From Blautia sp. (GTDB lineage: Bacteria > Bacillota > Clostridia > Lachnospirales > Lachnospiraceae): DNA of 64,000 nt. Of this stretch, positions 1 through 5,990 are shown one piece after another. The notes below the pieces were generated by a model that worked only from the letters and a program-made list of their open reading frames with translations, was not told the DNA's origin and searched no databases. The DNA lies in assembly GCA_021772055.1 (NCBI GenBank), contig JAETNR010000019.1, forward strand, positions 62,001 through 126,000. Direction: 5' to 3'. Position 1 is the first letter of the stretch; each line of letters begins with the position of its first letter. Both the position numbers and the translations under genes were made by a program.

Positions 1-34
1 CAGGGGAACCACAATATTTAATAATTAATGACAC

Positions 35-66
35 GGCGGGCGTCTTTTCGGGCGTCCGCCTGTTTT
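35..66 (+). terminator. Rho-independent terminator upstream of the lysin gene
   Basis: An 8-bp stem (positions 35-42 with 53-60, one G-U pair) closes a 10-nt loop and is followed by TGTTTT. It probably ends the transcript of a gene lying before the window. It sits directly before the lysin ribosome site AAAGGGG. Confidence 0.5.
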
Positions 67-83
67 AGAAAGGGGTAATTTAC

Positions 84-1646
84 ATGAAAATTTTATTGAT
101 TTCAGGACACGGCGCGGGCGATTCCGGCGCGGCGTCAATTTTCGGAGTAGAAGCAACGGAAACGGTTGTCATGGTTCAGGAAATCAAAAAGGCCCTGGAC
201 GGTTACGCCGACGTTTCTTTGTATCCCACAGATCGGAACGCATACACCGACATTCACCGCGGCGGTCTGAAGGTAAATCCGGCAGATTATGACTATATCC
301 TGGAAGTACATTTCAATGCTTGCGTCCAGGACATTAAGGGGAACGGCGTCACAACCGGAACCGAAATCTTTGTTACAACGACAGAAAGTGGCATTTCGGT
401 TGAACAGGCAATCGTGAACCAGATCGCGAAGCTTGGATTCAAAAACCGCGGCGTCAAGCGGACGAATTTTTCTGTTATTTACAAGTGCAAACAGGCCGGG
501 ACGTCCGCCGCGCTTCTGGAAACGTGCTTCATCGACGACAAGGACGACATGACAATCTACAACGCCGACAAAGCCGCCGTCGCAAATGCCGTCGCAAAAG
601 GAATCGTTGAGGGGTTCGGCCTGAAAAAGAGTGGCTCCGGATCAACAGGCCAGGCGTCCGGGAACACTGGAAATTCCGGAAAGAAACAGATCAATGCGAA
701 ATGCGCTTCTCCGGACGCATTTATCAAAAAAATCGCGCCGTTATGCCAGGCGGATTATGAAAAACACAAGATTCTTCCGTCGCTTAAAATCGCGCAGTCA
801 TGCCTTGAAACCGGCCACGGAACAAGTGATCTTTATATTTACGCAAGCGCGGCGTTTGGAATCAAGGCTTCCGGCGGCTGGAATGGAAAAGTATTCCGAA
901 AAAAATCAAAAGAAGTTTATAATAATGTGGAAACGTTCGAGGAATCAGATTTCCGCGCATATGACAGCCTGGAAGCGTCCGTCAACGATCACGGCGAATT
1001 CTTGCAGAAAGACCGCTACAAAAAGGTTGTCGGCGAAACAGACTTCAATAAAGCCGCGGCTGAAATCAAGGCGGCCGGATATGCAACCGATCCGGGATAT
1101 ACGGACAGCCTGAAAAAGATTTACAATACCTACAATTTAGGCCAGTACGATTCTATTATTCCGAATAAACCGTCCACAGACGCACAGAGCGGCACAGAAA
1201 CGGCCGGAAATGCTTCGGACGGTATTTCGGTCGGCTCCGTCGTTAAAATCGCTTCAGGGGCCGTTTACGGCGGTTTGAGCGGCACACGCGGAAAGAAGGT
1301 TCCGGCCGCACAGTGCGGATCAAAGAAACATACGGTTGCGGCCCTGGCAACACACAAGGGCGTAAAAGAAGCGAAGCTGAAGGAAATTAATTCCTGGGTG
1401 GCCGTATCTTCGCTTTTGGCGGCCGGAAATGCTACGGCCAGTATTTCGGTCGGCTCCGTCGTCAAAATCGCTTCAGGGGCCGTTTACGGCGGTTTGAGCG
1501 GCACACGTGGAAAGAAGGTTCCGGCCGCACAGTGCGGATCAAAGAAACATACGGTCGCGGCCCTGGCAACACACAAGGGCGTGAAAGAAGCGAAGCTGAA
1601 GGAAATTAATTCCTGGGTGGCCGTAAAGTATTTAAACCTTGCCTGA
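84..1646 (+). CDS. Modular phage lysin: N-acetylmuramoyl-L-alanine amidase + glucosaminidase + two C-terminal repeats
   Basis: Predicted peptidoglycan hydrolase of 520 residues with no signal peptide, as expected for a holin-dependent phage endolysin. Residues 1-180 look like a zinc amidase (Amidase_3): GHG with His9, Glu23/26, His76 in EVHFNA and Glu146 in LLETCFID are the probable metal and catalytic residues. A Gly/Ser/Lys-rich linker (181-203) leads to a glucosaminidase-type domain (about 205-355) with the likely catalytic Glu242 in CLETGHGTSDL. The tail holds two copies of a 61-residue unit beginning ISVGSVVKIASG, 73 residues apart, probably cell-wall binding. The start has AAAGGGG 9 bases upstream. 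Two hydrolytic activities cutting different bonds in one chain is common in Firmicutes phages. Tail repeat function is inferred; the catalytic domain calls are firm. Confidence 0.88.
   Translation: MKILLISGHGAGDSGAASIFGVEATETVVMVQEIKKALDGYADVSLYPTDRNAYTDIHRGGLKVNPADYDYILEVHFNACVQDIKGNGVTTGTEIFVTTTESGISVEQAIVNQIAKLGFKNRGVKRTNFSVIYKCKQAGTSAALLETCFIDDKDDMTIYNADKAAVANAVAKGIVEGFGLKKSGSGSTGQASGNTGNSGKKQINAKCASPDAFIKKIAPLCQADYEKHKILPSLKIAQSCLETGHGTSDLYIYASAAFGIKASGGWNGKVFRKKSKEVYNNVETFEESDFRAYDSLEASVNDHGEFLQKDRYKKVVGETDFNKAAAEIKAAGYATDPGYTDSLKKIYNTYNLGQYDSIIPNKPSTDAQSGTETAGNASDGISVGSVVKIASGAVYGGLSGTRGKKVPAAQCGSKKHTVAALATHKGVKEAKLKEINSWVAVSSLLAAGNATASISVGSVVKIASGAVYGGLSGTRGKKVPAAQCGSKKHTVAALATHKGVKEAKLKEINSWVAVKYLNLA
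1222..1625 (+). repeat. Two-copy 219-bp-period tandem repeat inside the lysin gene
   Basis: Copies at 1222-1406 and 1441-1625 encode the same 61 residues. The base differences I can see (GTT/GTC, CGC/CGT, GTT/GTC, GTA/GTG) are all synonymous third-position changes, so the duplication is recent but the protein unit is under constraint. Confidence 0.9.
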
Positions 1647-1703
1647 CGTGCATATTCGCCCCATACGGGCATTTTGACACCTTGTTCAATAATTTATAAG
1701 ATA

Positions 1704-1735
1704 AGCCCCGTAAAACAGCTTTACGGGGCTTTTTG
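1704..1735 (+). terminator. Terminator of the lysin gene
   Basis: Stem AGCCCCGTAAA / TTTACGGGGCT with a short loop, followed by TTTTTGTT. It lies 58 bases after the lysin stop codon. Confidence 0.9.
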
Positions 1736-1750
1736 TTACGTTTCCTTTTA

Positions 1751-1810
1751 AATTCTGATTAACTCTGATATACTTTGATTAATTCTGATCTATTCTGACG
1801 TTCTCTGATC
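1751..1810. repeat. Six tandem 10-bp repeats (iteron-like)
   Basis: Six consecutive 10-mers starting at 1751, 1761, 1771, 1781, 1791 and 1801 fit the consensus WAYTCTGATN (for example AATTCTGATT, AACTCTGATA, TACTTTGATT). The exact 10-bp step puts every TCTGA core on the same helix face. It lies between two convergent terminators and codes for nothing. It may be a protein-binding array (replication iterons, integrase arm sites or a packaging/partition site). Confidence 0.75.
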
Positions 1811-1814
1811 CAGC

Positions 1815-1836
1815 AAAAAGGGCCTTGCGGCCCTTA
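1815..1836 (-). terminator. Terminator of the minus-strand small-gene unit
   Basis: A 7-bp perfect stem AAGGGCC/GGCCCTT with a 4-base loop; on the minus strand it is followed by TTTTTGC. It lies 43 bases beyond the stop of the 65-residue gene at 1880-2077. Confidence 0.8.
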
Positions 1837-1879
1837 ATCGTTAATGTCATTTATGCACTTTCTTTCACAATATTCATCA

Positions 1880-2077
1880 TCAGATTTCGATTCCGAATTC
1901 ACTTTCTAATAGTGATTCAAAATCAGGATCGCGCTCAAGATAGGCAATCAAAAATTCTTCCGGTTCGCACGGCGCAAGTTCAAAATGCAATCCCTTTCTG
2001 ATTTCGTCGTCCATGTAAGACGCGATAATATCCATTTCGTTCTGATCGAGTCTGTAGTCTTCTCCATATTTTTTCAT
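1880..2077 (-). CDS. Small acidic mobile-element protein, unknown function
   Basis: A 65-residue, strongly acidic protein (beginning MKKYGEDYRLDQ, many Glu/Asp) with no family I recognise. It has a good ribosome site, AAAGGGGAC, 7 bases before the ATG, and is followed by a terminator. It is the second gene of a two-gene minus-strand unit driven by the promoter at 2329-2357. The acidic, short character is typical of small phage control or anti-host proteins, but that is only an impression. The overlapping plus-strand frame at 1985-2257 lacks a ribosome site and is ignored. Confidence 0.65.
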   Translation of the reverse strand: MKKYGEDYRLDQNEMDIIASYMDDEIRKGLHFELAPCEPEEFLIAYLERDPDFESLLESEFGIEI

Positions 2078-2131
2078 TTTAAGTGTCCCCTTTCCTTTCC
2101 GGGCGACCGACCGGCCGCCGCCTGTATGATT

Positions 2132-2296
2132 TTATTCCTGGACTTCATATCCGTGTTTCTTCGCCCAATTCAGCGCGCCCTTCCGCGTTTTCCAGTTGTT
2201 CGGTGCATAATGGAGAACTTGCCTTTCGTCCGCCGTCATAAGGCCGAAATACTGTGATTTTGTTCCTTCGTTGATAATGTATGTAATGACTTTCAT
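2132..2296 (-). CDS. 54-residue small protein, unknown function
   Basis: A short gene read on the minus strand from ATG at 2296 to TAA at 2132: it starts MKVITYIINEGTKSQYFGLM and ends HGYEVQE. AAAGGAAA lies about 9 bases before the start, and the promoter at 2329-2357 is just upstream. It contains a basic, aromatic centre (NNWKTRKGALNWAKKHG). No known domain is recognised. Base composition and ribosome-site style match its neighbours at 1880-2077 and 2449-2898, so it belongs to the same mobile-element module. Confidence 0.65.
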   Translation of the reverse strand: MKVITYIINEGTKSQYFGLMTADERQVLHYAPNNWKTRKGALNWAKKHGYEVQE

Positions 2297-2328
2297 TTTT
2301 TTATTTCCTTTCTTTATCTTATGTTTAC

Positions 2329-2357
2329 ATTATACACTATAAAGTGAAATATGTCAA
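2329..2357 (-). promoter_or_regulatory. Perfect sigma-A promoter (copy A) for the two small minus-strand genes
   Basis: On the minus strand: TTGACA, 17-bp spacer, TATAAT, both boxes perfect. The surrounding 60 bp (2321-2380) is 59/60 identical to 2931-2990. The box region contains AGTGTATAATGTAAA, also present in the other two promoters of this module, so it is probably an operator for a shared repressor. Confidence 0.88.
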
Positions 2358-2409
2358 GTAAAAATGTAAAGAAATAATGAAAAATTTCAAGAATTATTTT
2401 ACTAACTAC

Positions 2410-2444
2410 ACCATAAAATGAACGGAAGGGTTTTCACCCTTCCG
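2410..2444 (-). terminator. Probable terminator of the 149-residue gene
   Basis: Perfect stem CGGAAGGGT/ACCCTTCCG (2423-2444) just past the stop of the minus-strand gene, followed on that strand by a weak T-rich stretch (TTCATTTTATGG). Confidence 0.6.
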
Positions 2445-2448
2445 CCTG

Positions 2449-2898
2449 TTATGCTATGCTGGCCGCTACGGTTCTATAATAGTTCTGGATTTCCTTGTTC
2501 CGGATCACTTCCGGATGATCTTTTCCCCAGTCCCAGGACATGCGCTGAATCTGATCTTCCAGGGAATCCGCTTCTTCTGCAAAGTGCGCCTTGACTTCTG
2601 ACCGGTTGATTCCGTTCTTGACTTCGATTGTTGCGTTCTTTTTGTTCCAGTCATTCGCCGCCGCGCGTTTCCACGGATCATTGACGAACACGCCGATCGG
2701 CCAGAAACAAAGGTTTCTTTTTGCTGTACTGATTTTTCCCTTTTTAGAAATCTTCACTAGGCTATAATCGCGGCCGCACCAGCTAGGATCGCCAGGGGCC
2801 TTGTCAACAAAATATAATCCGTTGTCGTTCTTAAAATATGCTCCACTGATTTCTACGATCTGACCTGTTCTGATTTCAATTCCGTTTTTATCTAACAT
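2449..2898 (-). CDS. Mobile-element protein of unknown function, 149 residues
   Basis: A soluble protein with no family I can name. The first 50 residues (starting MLDKNGIEIRTGQIVEISG) look like a small beta-rich fold of the kind found in short phage proteins; the C-terminal part is helical and charged with a conserved-looking RMSWDWGKDHPEV stretch. GAAAGGAAG lies 8 bases before the ATG. Transcription comes from promoter copy B at 2939-2967. It is divergent from the small HTH gene at 3076, an arrangement typical of phage or integrative-element control regions. Function unknown. Confidence 0.7.
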   Translation of the reverse strand: MLDKNGIEIRTGQIVEISGAYFKNDNGLYFVDKAPGDPSWCGRDYSLVKISKKGKISTAKRNLCFWPIGVFVNDPWKRAAANDWNKKNATIEVKNGINRSEVKAHFAEEADSLEDQIQRMSWDWGKDHPEVIRNKEIQNYYRTVAASIA

Positions 2899-2938
2899 CT
2901 TGCTTACTTCCTTTCGTATTTGTTTTCTTTATGTTTAC

Positions 2939-2967
2939 ATTATACACTATAAAATGAAATATGTCAA
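2939..2967 (-). promoter_or_regulatory. Perfect sigma-A promoter (copy B)
   Basis: Minus strand TTGACA, 17 bp, TATAAT. It is a near-exact duplicate of the copy at 2329-2357 including 30 bp of flank. It drives the 149-residue gene leftward and overlaps a shared AGTGTATAATGTAAA core. Confidence 0.88.
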
Positions 2968-3007
2968 GTAAAAATGTAAAGAAATAATGAAATAATTCAA
3001 ATAAAAA

Positions 3008-3041
3008 TTTACTATTGACATTTTAAAGTGTATAATGTAAA
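3008..3041 (+). promoter_or_regulatory. Promoter/operator for the small HTH gene
   Basis: TTTACT (3008), 17 bp, TATAAT (3031). The -10 box lies inside AGTGTATAATGTAAA (3027-3041), identical to the -10 regions of the two minus-strand promoters. ACATT...AATGT half-sites flank it. A repressor binding this core, most simply the HTH protein it drives, would control all three promoters. Confidence 0.7.
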
Positions 3042-3075
3042 ATGCAAGTATGAACGAAGGAAAGGAAGATGAAAT

Positions 3076-3294
3076 ATGAAAATGTCAACAGTGGAAAAGA
3101 TTGAATTCTTACGCCAGCGGCGCGGCCTGAAGAAAGGCGATCTTGCGGAAGGAACCGGACAGACACGGCAAAATCTTTCTAATAAGCTGACACGCGGAAA
3201 TTTCACCGAAAAAGAATTGTCCGACTTTGCCGAAATTTTGGGATGTGATTTGAAGATTACTTTCGTTGACAAAATAACCGGCGAAGAAATATAG
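3076..3294 (+). CDS. Small Cro/C1 (XRE)-type HTH regulator
   Basis: A 72-residue protein consisting of little more than one helix-turn-helix domain (residues about 8-60: LAEGTGQTRQNLSNKLTRGNFT, then helices to ILGCDL). The recognition-helix region TRQNLSNKL fits XRE/Cro families. The ATG at 3076 is preceded by GAAGGAAAGGAAG. It lies downstream of a promoter sharing its core with the two divergent minus-strand promoters, so it is the best candidate for the local repressor. Its stop is only 22 bases before the miaB-like fragment, and the two may be cotranscribed. Confidence 0.82.
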   Translation: MKMSTVEKIEFLRQRRGLKKGDLAEGTGQTRQNLSNKLTRGNFTEKELSDFAEILGCDLKITFVDKITGEEI

Positions 3295-3316
3295 TGCTTG
3301 CAGAAAGGGGAAACAG

Positions 3317-3505
3317 ATGTATAATAATATAGACTTAGACAAAATAGATATTTCCGGCCCGCCGCCAACGACGGAGCCGGATCGACAGTATTATTTCATG
3401 GCGAAGTGTCGCCAGATTGTAAAGAAAAAAAGTGCTGAATTGGGGCGTCCCTTGTTCTGTCATACAAAAACCTTTGGTTGGCGGAACTTCTGCAGAGATT
3501 GCTGA
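3317..3505 (+). pseudogene. miaB: 5' fragment of miaB (tRNA methylthiotransferase), joined out of frame to eutH
   Basis: The first ~54 residues read like the N-terminus of Lachnospiraceae MiaB: EPDRQYYFMAKC, then KKKSAELGRP, then TKTFGW where MiaB has TFGCQMN. The match stops exactly at the codon for the first Fe-S cysteine (position 3479-3481, TGG instead of TGT). After this the sequence is eutH in another frame and a stop follows at 3503. It keeps its own ribosome site (AAAGGGG) and start 22 bases after the mobile-element HTH gene. The radical-SAM domain is absent, so it cannot be an enzyme. It could be a host-gene 5' end carried by the element as part of its attachment site, or a deletion scar. 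Family call from memory of the N-terminal motif, fairly sure. Confidence 0.7.
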
Positions 3506-3825
3506 AAGCGCCATTTAAGAGATTGGGAAGGCGGCTGCACATGAAACCTGAAAGTATGACGGGAATGCTGGTGGGACTGGTAAGTGCAATTCCTGCAATA
3601 ACCATGTTCCAGGAGATGGATGAAAAAGGAAAGGTAGTGAATGCGGCTTTTCTGGTCAGCGGTGCCAGCCTTTTGGCAGCCCATATCGGATTTACCATCA
3701 GCACGGAACCGGAAATGCTGGGAGCTTTATTGGCAGCAAAATTAAGCGGCGCGGCTGCGGCACTGGCTTTGGCATTATGTTTATGGGGAAAGGGGGAAGG
3801 AGAATTTATCGGAAAAGAAAATTAA
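3478..3825 (+). pseudogene. eutH: 3' fragment of eutH (ethanolamine permease), 5'-truncated
   Basis: About 115 residues matching the C-terminal part of the ethanolamine transporter EutH: hydrophobic segments around TGMLVGLVSAIPAITMF and GALLAAKLSGAAAALALAL, with MDEKGKVVNAAFLV and AAHIGFTISTEPEMLGALL between them, all in the order seen in EutH. Full-length EutH is about 350-410 residues with many membrane spans, so roughly two-thirds is missing. The frame opens without a good start codon at the joint with the miaB fragment (about 3480). No other eut gene is nearby. Non-functional in all likelihood. Confidence 0.8.
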
Positions 3826-3826
3826 A

Positions 3827-3856
3827 TTGCATGATTGTGTGTCCGTGGATTATAAT
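3827..3856 (+). promoter_or_regulatory. Possible promoter for the DUF3791/DUF3990 unit
   Basis: TTGCAT, 18 bp, TATAAT (3851-3856), 30 bases before the first gene. The -10 box is perfect, the -35 box weak. Confidence 0.45.
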
Positions 3857-3885
3857 AATGACAAAGAAAATAAGGGGTGATGACA

Positions 3886-4098
3886 GTGTCGGAGAAACGT
3901 TTGAACAATACCATTTTTCTCATGTTTTTGGTGACAGAAAATTATAAAAAGAAGCATAATCTGTCATCGGCAGAATTTTTAAAATTAGATGATAAATATG
4001 CAATTTTAAATTATGTGTCAGAGTGTCCGGATATTTTTGACAGTATGAATGGTGAGGAAATGGTGGAGGAAATTGATCAGTATGTTCGAGAAAATTAA
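3886..4098 (+). CDS. DUF3791-family small protein (putative antitoxin/partner of the ART-like protein)
   Basis: About 70 residues, all helical: LNNTIFLMFLVTENYKKKHN, then LSSAEFLKLDDKYAILNYV and a C-terminal acidic helix. The pattern fits the DUF3791 family, which is commonly found next to DUF3990. The best start is GTG 3886, 8 bases after AAGGGG; GTG 3877 and ATG 3880 are alternatives. It overlaps the DUF3990 gene by 17 bases, so the two are translationally coupled. A role as antitoxin is inferred only from size, acidity and coupling. Confidence 0.72.
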   Translation: MSEKRLNNTIFLMFLVTENYKKKHNLSSAEFLKLDDKYAILNYVSECPDIFDSMNGEEMVEEIDQYVREN

Positions 4099-4633
4099 AT
4101 CGGTATTATATCACGGAACAATATCACAGATCGAGCATATAGATGTGAAACAGGGACGTGGGAATAAGGATTTTGGAAAGGGATTTTACATGGCTGTTTC
4201 CAGACAGCAGGCAATCGGCATGATGCATAAGAAGTACAAAGAAGCAGTTAGAAGAAGTAGGAATAAGAAAGATAATTCATTTGAAGAAAGACTTTACGAG
4301 ATTACTTTTGACAAGGAATATCTGAGGACACTTTCAATAAAACAGTTTGAAACAGCAGATCAGGAGTGGCTTGATTTTGTTTTAATGTGCAGAGAGAATG
4401 GCGGTATGCCGCATAATTACGATTTGGTAATAGGCCCTACTGCAGATGATGATACTATGTTGTGTTTAAAAGCATATTGGGATGGATTATATGGAAAAGT
4501 TGGTTCTTTTGAAGCAAAACATATCCTGCTAAATAATCTAGAACCGGAAAACCTTGATATTCAGTATTATGTAGGAAAACAGATCGTAGCAGACCAACTA
4601 ATTTCCAGTATGAAAGAGATCCCATGGAGGTAG
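4082..4633 (+). CDS. DUF3990 protein, ADP-ribosyltransferase-like
   Basis: About 183 residues. The opening VLYHGTISQIEHIDV and the following NKDFGKGFYMAVSRQQA are the hallmark of DUF3990, a family related to the H-Y-E ADP-ribosyltransferases: the His of YHGT and the Tyr of GFY would bind NAD. The remainder (LYEITFDKEYLRTL, then a Trp/Leu-rich centre and YDLVIGPTADDD) also fits. ATG 4082 is chosen over an earlier in-frame start at 4049 because the earlier one sits deep inside the upstream gene; GGAGG lies 12 bases before. No signal peptide: a cytoplasmic target is expected. Sandwiched between two small DUF3791-like genes. Enzymatic activity and target are unknown. Confidence 0.78.
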   Translation: MFEKIKSVLYHGTISQIEHIDVKQGRGNKDFGKGFYMAVSRQQAIGMMHKKYKEAVRRSRNKKDNSFEERLYEITFDKEYLRTLSIKQFETADQEWLDFVLMCRENGGMPHNYDLVIGPTADDDTMLCLKAYWDGLYGKVGSFEAKHILLNNLEPENLDIQYYVGKQIVADQLISSMKEIPWR

Positions 4634-4642
4634 AACAGGTTC

Positions 4643-4888
4643 ATGAGTGGAAGTAAAATTGAAACCACAAAGGGATTCTGCGTGGTGGCACTGACAAAAT
4701 ATTTGATGGAGGCTTATGGTAAGTCACAGGATGAAGCATATAAGCAGTTAATGAGGATGGAACTGTATGGATTATTGATGGATGAAGATACACGGCTGTT
4801 CTTAGAACCGAATGATTATTTGTGTGAGTGCTGCAGAATAGAGTGCGAAAATGGTGCCGAAGATTTATACAAATATATTAACCAATGA
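4643..4888 (+). CDS. Second DUF3791-like small protein
   Basis: 81 residues, starting MSGSKIETTKGFCVVALTKY. Its helical pattern (hydrophobic helix, then YGKSQDEAYKQLMRMELYGLL, then an acidic Cys-containing tail NDYLCECCRIECENG) resembles the DUF3791 protein at 3886, although the sequences are diverged. It begins 10 bases after the DUF3990 stop and shares the transcript. Having a related small protein on each side of the ART-like gene suggests two partners, or one partner and one regulator. Confidence 0.62.
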   Translation: MSGSKIETTKGFCVVALTKYLMEAYGKSQDEAYKQLMRMELYGLLMDEDTRLFLEPNDYLCECCRIECENGAEDLYKYINQ

Positions 4889-4924
4889 GTATTGATGTCA
4901 GAGTAATCCCGGAAAGGGGGAAGG

Positions 4925-5266
4925 ATGAAATTGGGCAATCCGATTATAGGCAGAACAGTAACCATAACGGTAGACAGACCATTGGGCAGCTGTCACCCGG
5001 AACATAAGGAGATGTATTATCCGGTAAATTATGGATATATAGAAGGAATCATGGCGCCTGACGGCGAAGAACAGGACGTTTACCTATTAGGTGTGAATGA
5101 GGCTGTGGATAAATTTACCGGAACAATTATCGCAATTGTTCATAGAGAGGAGGATGTTGAGGAAAAGTGGGTTGCTGCACCCAGTGGAATGACGTTTTCG
5201 AAAGAAGAAATCTGGGAGCAGATTCGCTTTCAGGAGCAGTATTTTAATAGTGAGATCATGATGTGA
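4925..5266 (+). CDS. Small inorganic-pyrophosphatase-like protein
   Basis: 113 residues with the start of a family I inorganic pyrophosphatase fold: VTITVDRPLGSCHPEH, MYYPVNYGYIEGIMAPDGEEQDVYLLGV. In true PPases the last motif holds three catalytic Asp (DGDPLDV); here only some acidic residues remain (DGEEQDV), and the protein is about two-thirds of normal length. It is a member of the short PPase-like group common in Firmicutes and probably not a conventional PPase. Strong ribosome site GGGGGAAGG before the ATG. A terminator follows directly. Confidence 0.7.
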   Translation: MKLGNPIIGRTVTITVDRPLGSCHPEHKEMYYPVNYGYIEGIMAPDGEEQDVYLLGVNEAVDKFTGTIIAIVHREEDVEEKWVAAPSGMTFSKEEIWEQIRFQEQYFNSEIMM

Positions 5267-5270
5267 AAGA

Positions 5271-5301
5271 TTCCCCGGTAAAACTACCGGGGGATTTTTT
5301 T
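5271..5301 (+). terminator. Terminator between convergent genes
   Basis: Stem CCCCGGTA / TACCGGGG with a 4-base loop followed by ATTTTTTTT. It ends the pyrophosphatase-like gene and probably also serves the convergent IclR gene. Confidence 0.9.
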
Positions 5302-5975
5302 CACTGATAATCTTCTTCATTGAGATGAAATTCTTTTAGAATATTCAAGTATTCTTCATAAGCTTCTGACATTTTTCTCGAAGAAAATCTGGCGGAAGGT
5401 CCGCTGATGGCGATTGCTCCCAACAGGTTCCCGTTTTTTCGGAAGGGGATTGCCATGCTGTTCATGCCCGGTTCCTCCTGCTCAAAGTCTACCTCATATT
5501 TTACAGGCTGAAGCTTTGTCTTTGATTCATTTAAAAATACCTTTGATATTGCGGATGGACTTGACAGCTTGACGAAACAGCCGATCTTTGGGTCGGCTTT
5601 TACGTTGCGGTCGCTGGCAATCGCATCCAGATAGAAAAACTGTTCCCCTGTACGGACTGCAAAAAAACTGGTCTCACCAACCGCGTCCACGAGCCGGATC
5701 AGAATCTGGTTCATGCGGTCCCTGGCGAAGAAATCACGACGATAAGTGATACCGAGCCGCATACAGTTTATTCCCAGGGAATATCTGGGAGAGTCCATGT
5801 CATGAATGACGTAACCTTTATGTTCCAGTGTGGAGATCAGAGAATGGACAGTGCTTTTGTTCAGATCCAACCCCTCACTGATATCCTGTAAACGGCAGTT
5901 ATTGCCGTGTTCTGCTAAATACTCCAATATTTCCAATGCACGTATGACGGATTGGATCAGTTTTTTTTCTGCCAT
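5301..5975 (-). CDS. IclR-family transcriptional regulator
   Basis: About 224 residues. Residues 1-60 form the winged HTH typical of IclR (ALEILEYLAEHGNNCRLQDI, then NKSTVHSLISTLEHKGYV). The rest is the GAF-like effector domain (SLGINCMRLG, SFFAVRTGEQFFYLDAI, PSAISKVFLN, NSMAIPFRKNGNLLGAIAISGPSARF). ATG 5975 is preferred over the in-frame TTG at 5981 because GGAGG lies 6 bases before the ATG. It is divergent from the eight-gene operon starting at 6145, with three TTTGANAATGT repeats between them, so it most likely senses a metabolite handled by that operon. Confidence 0.93.
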   Translation of the reverse strand: MAEKKLIQSVIRALEILEYLAEHGNNCRLQDISEGLDLNKSTVHSLISTLEHKGYVIHDMDSPRYSLGINCMRLGITYRRDFFARDRMNQILIRLVDAVGETSFFAVRTGEQFFYLDAIASDRNVKADPKIGCFVKLSSPSAISKVFLNESKTKLQPVKYEVDFEQEEPGMNSMAIPFRKNGNLLGAIAISGPSARFSSRKMSEAYEEYLNILKEFHLNEEDYQ

Positions 5976-5990
5976 AAGCAACCTCCGACG

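Noticed and set aside
1265-1672. Minus-strand open frames repeating the same sequence in the lysin tail
   Set aside because: They are antisense shadows of the duplicated lysin unit.
1985-2257. 90-residue plus-strand open frame
   Set aside because: It overlaps two better-supported small minus-strand genes with ribosome sites and a perfect promoter.
3076-3294. HTH gene as the antitoxin of the DUF3990 protein
   Set aside because: The two are separated by the miaB'/eutH' joint and have their own promoters; the coupled DUF3791 proteins are better partners.
3012-3368. Minus-strand open frames over the HTH gene
   Set aside because: They overlap the XRE-type gene and its promoter; no ribosome site.
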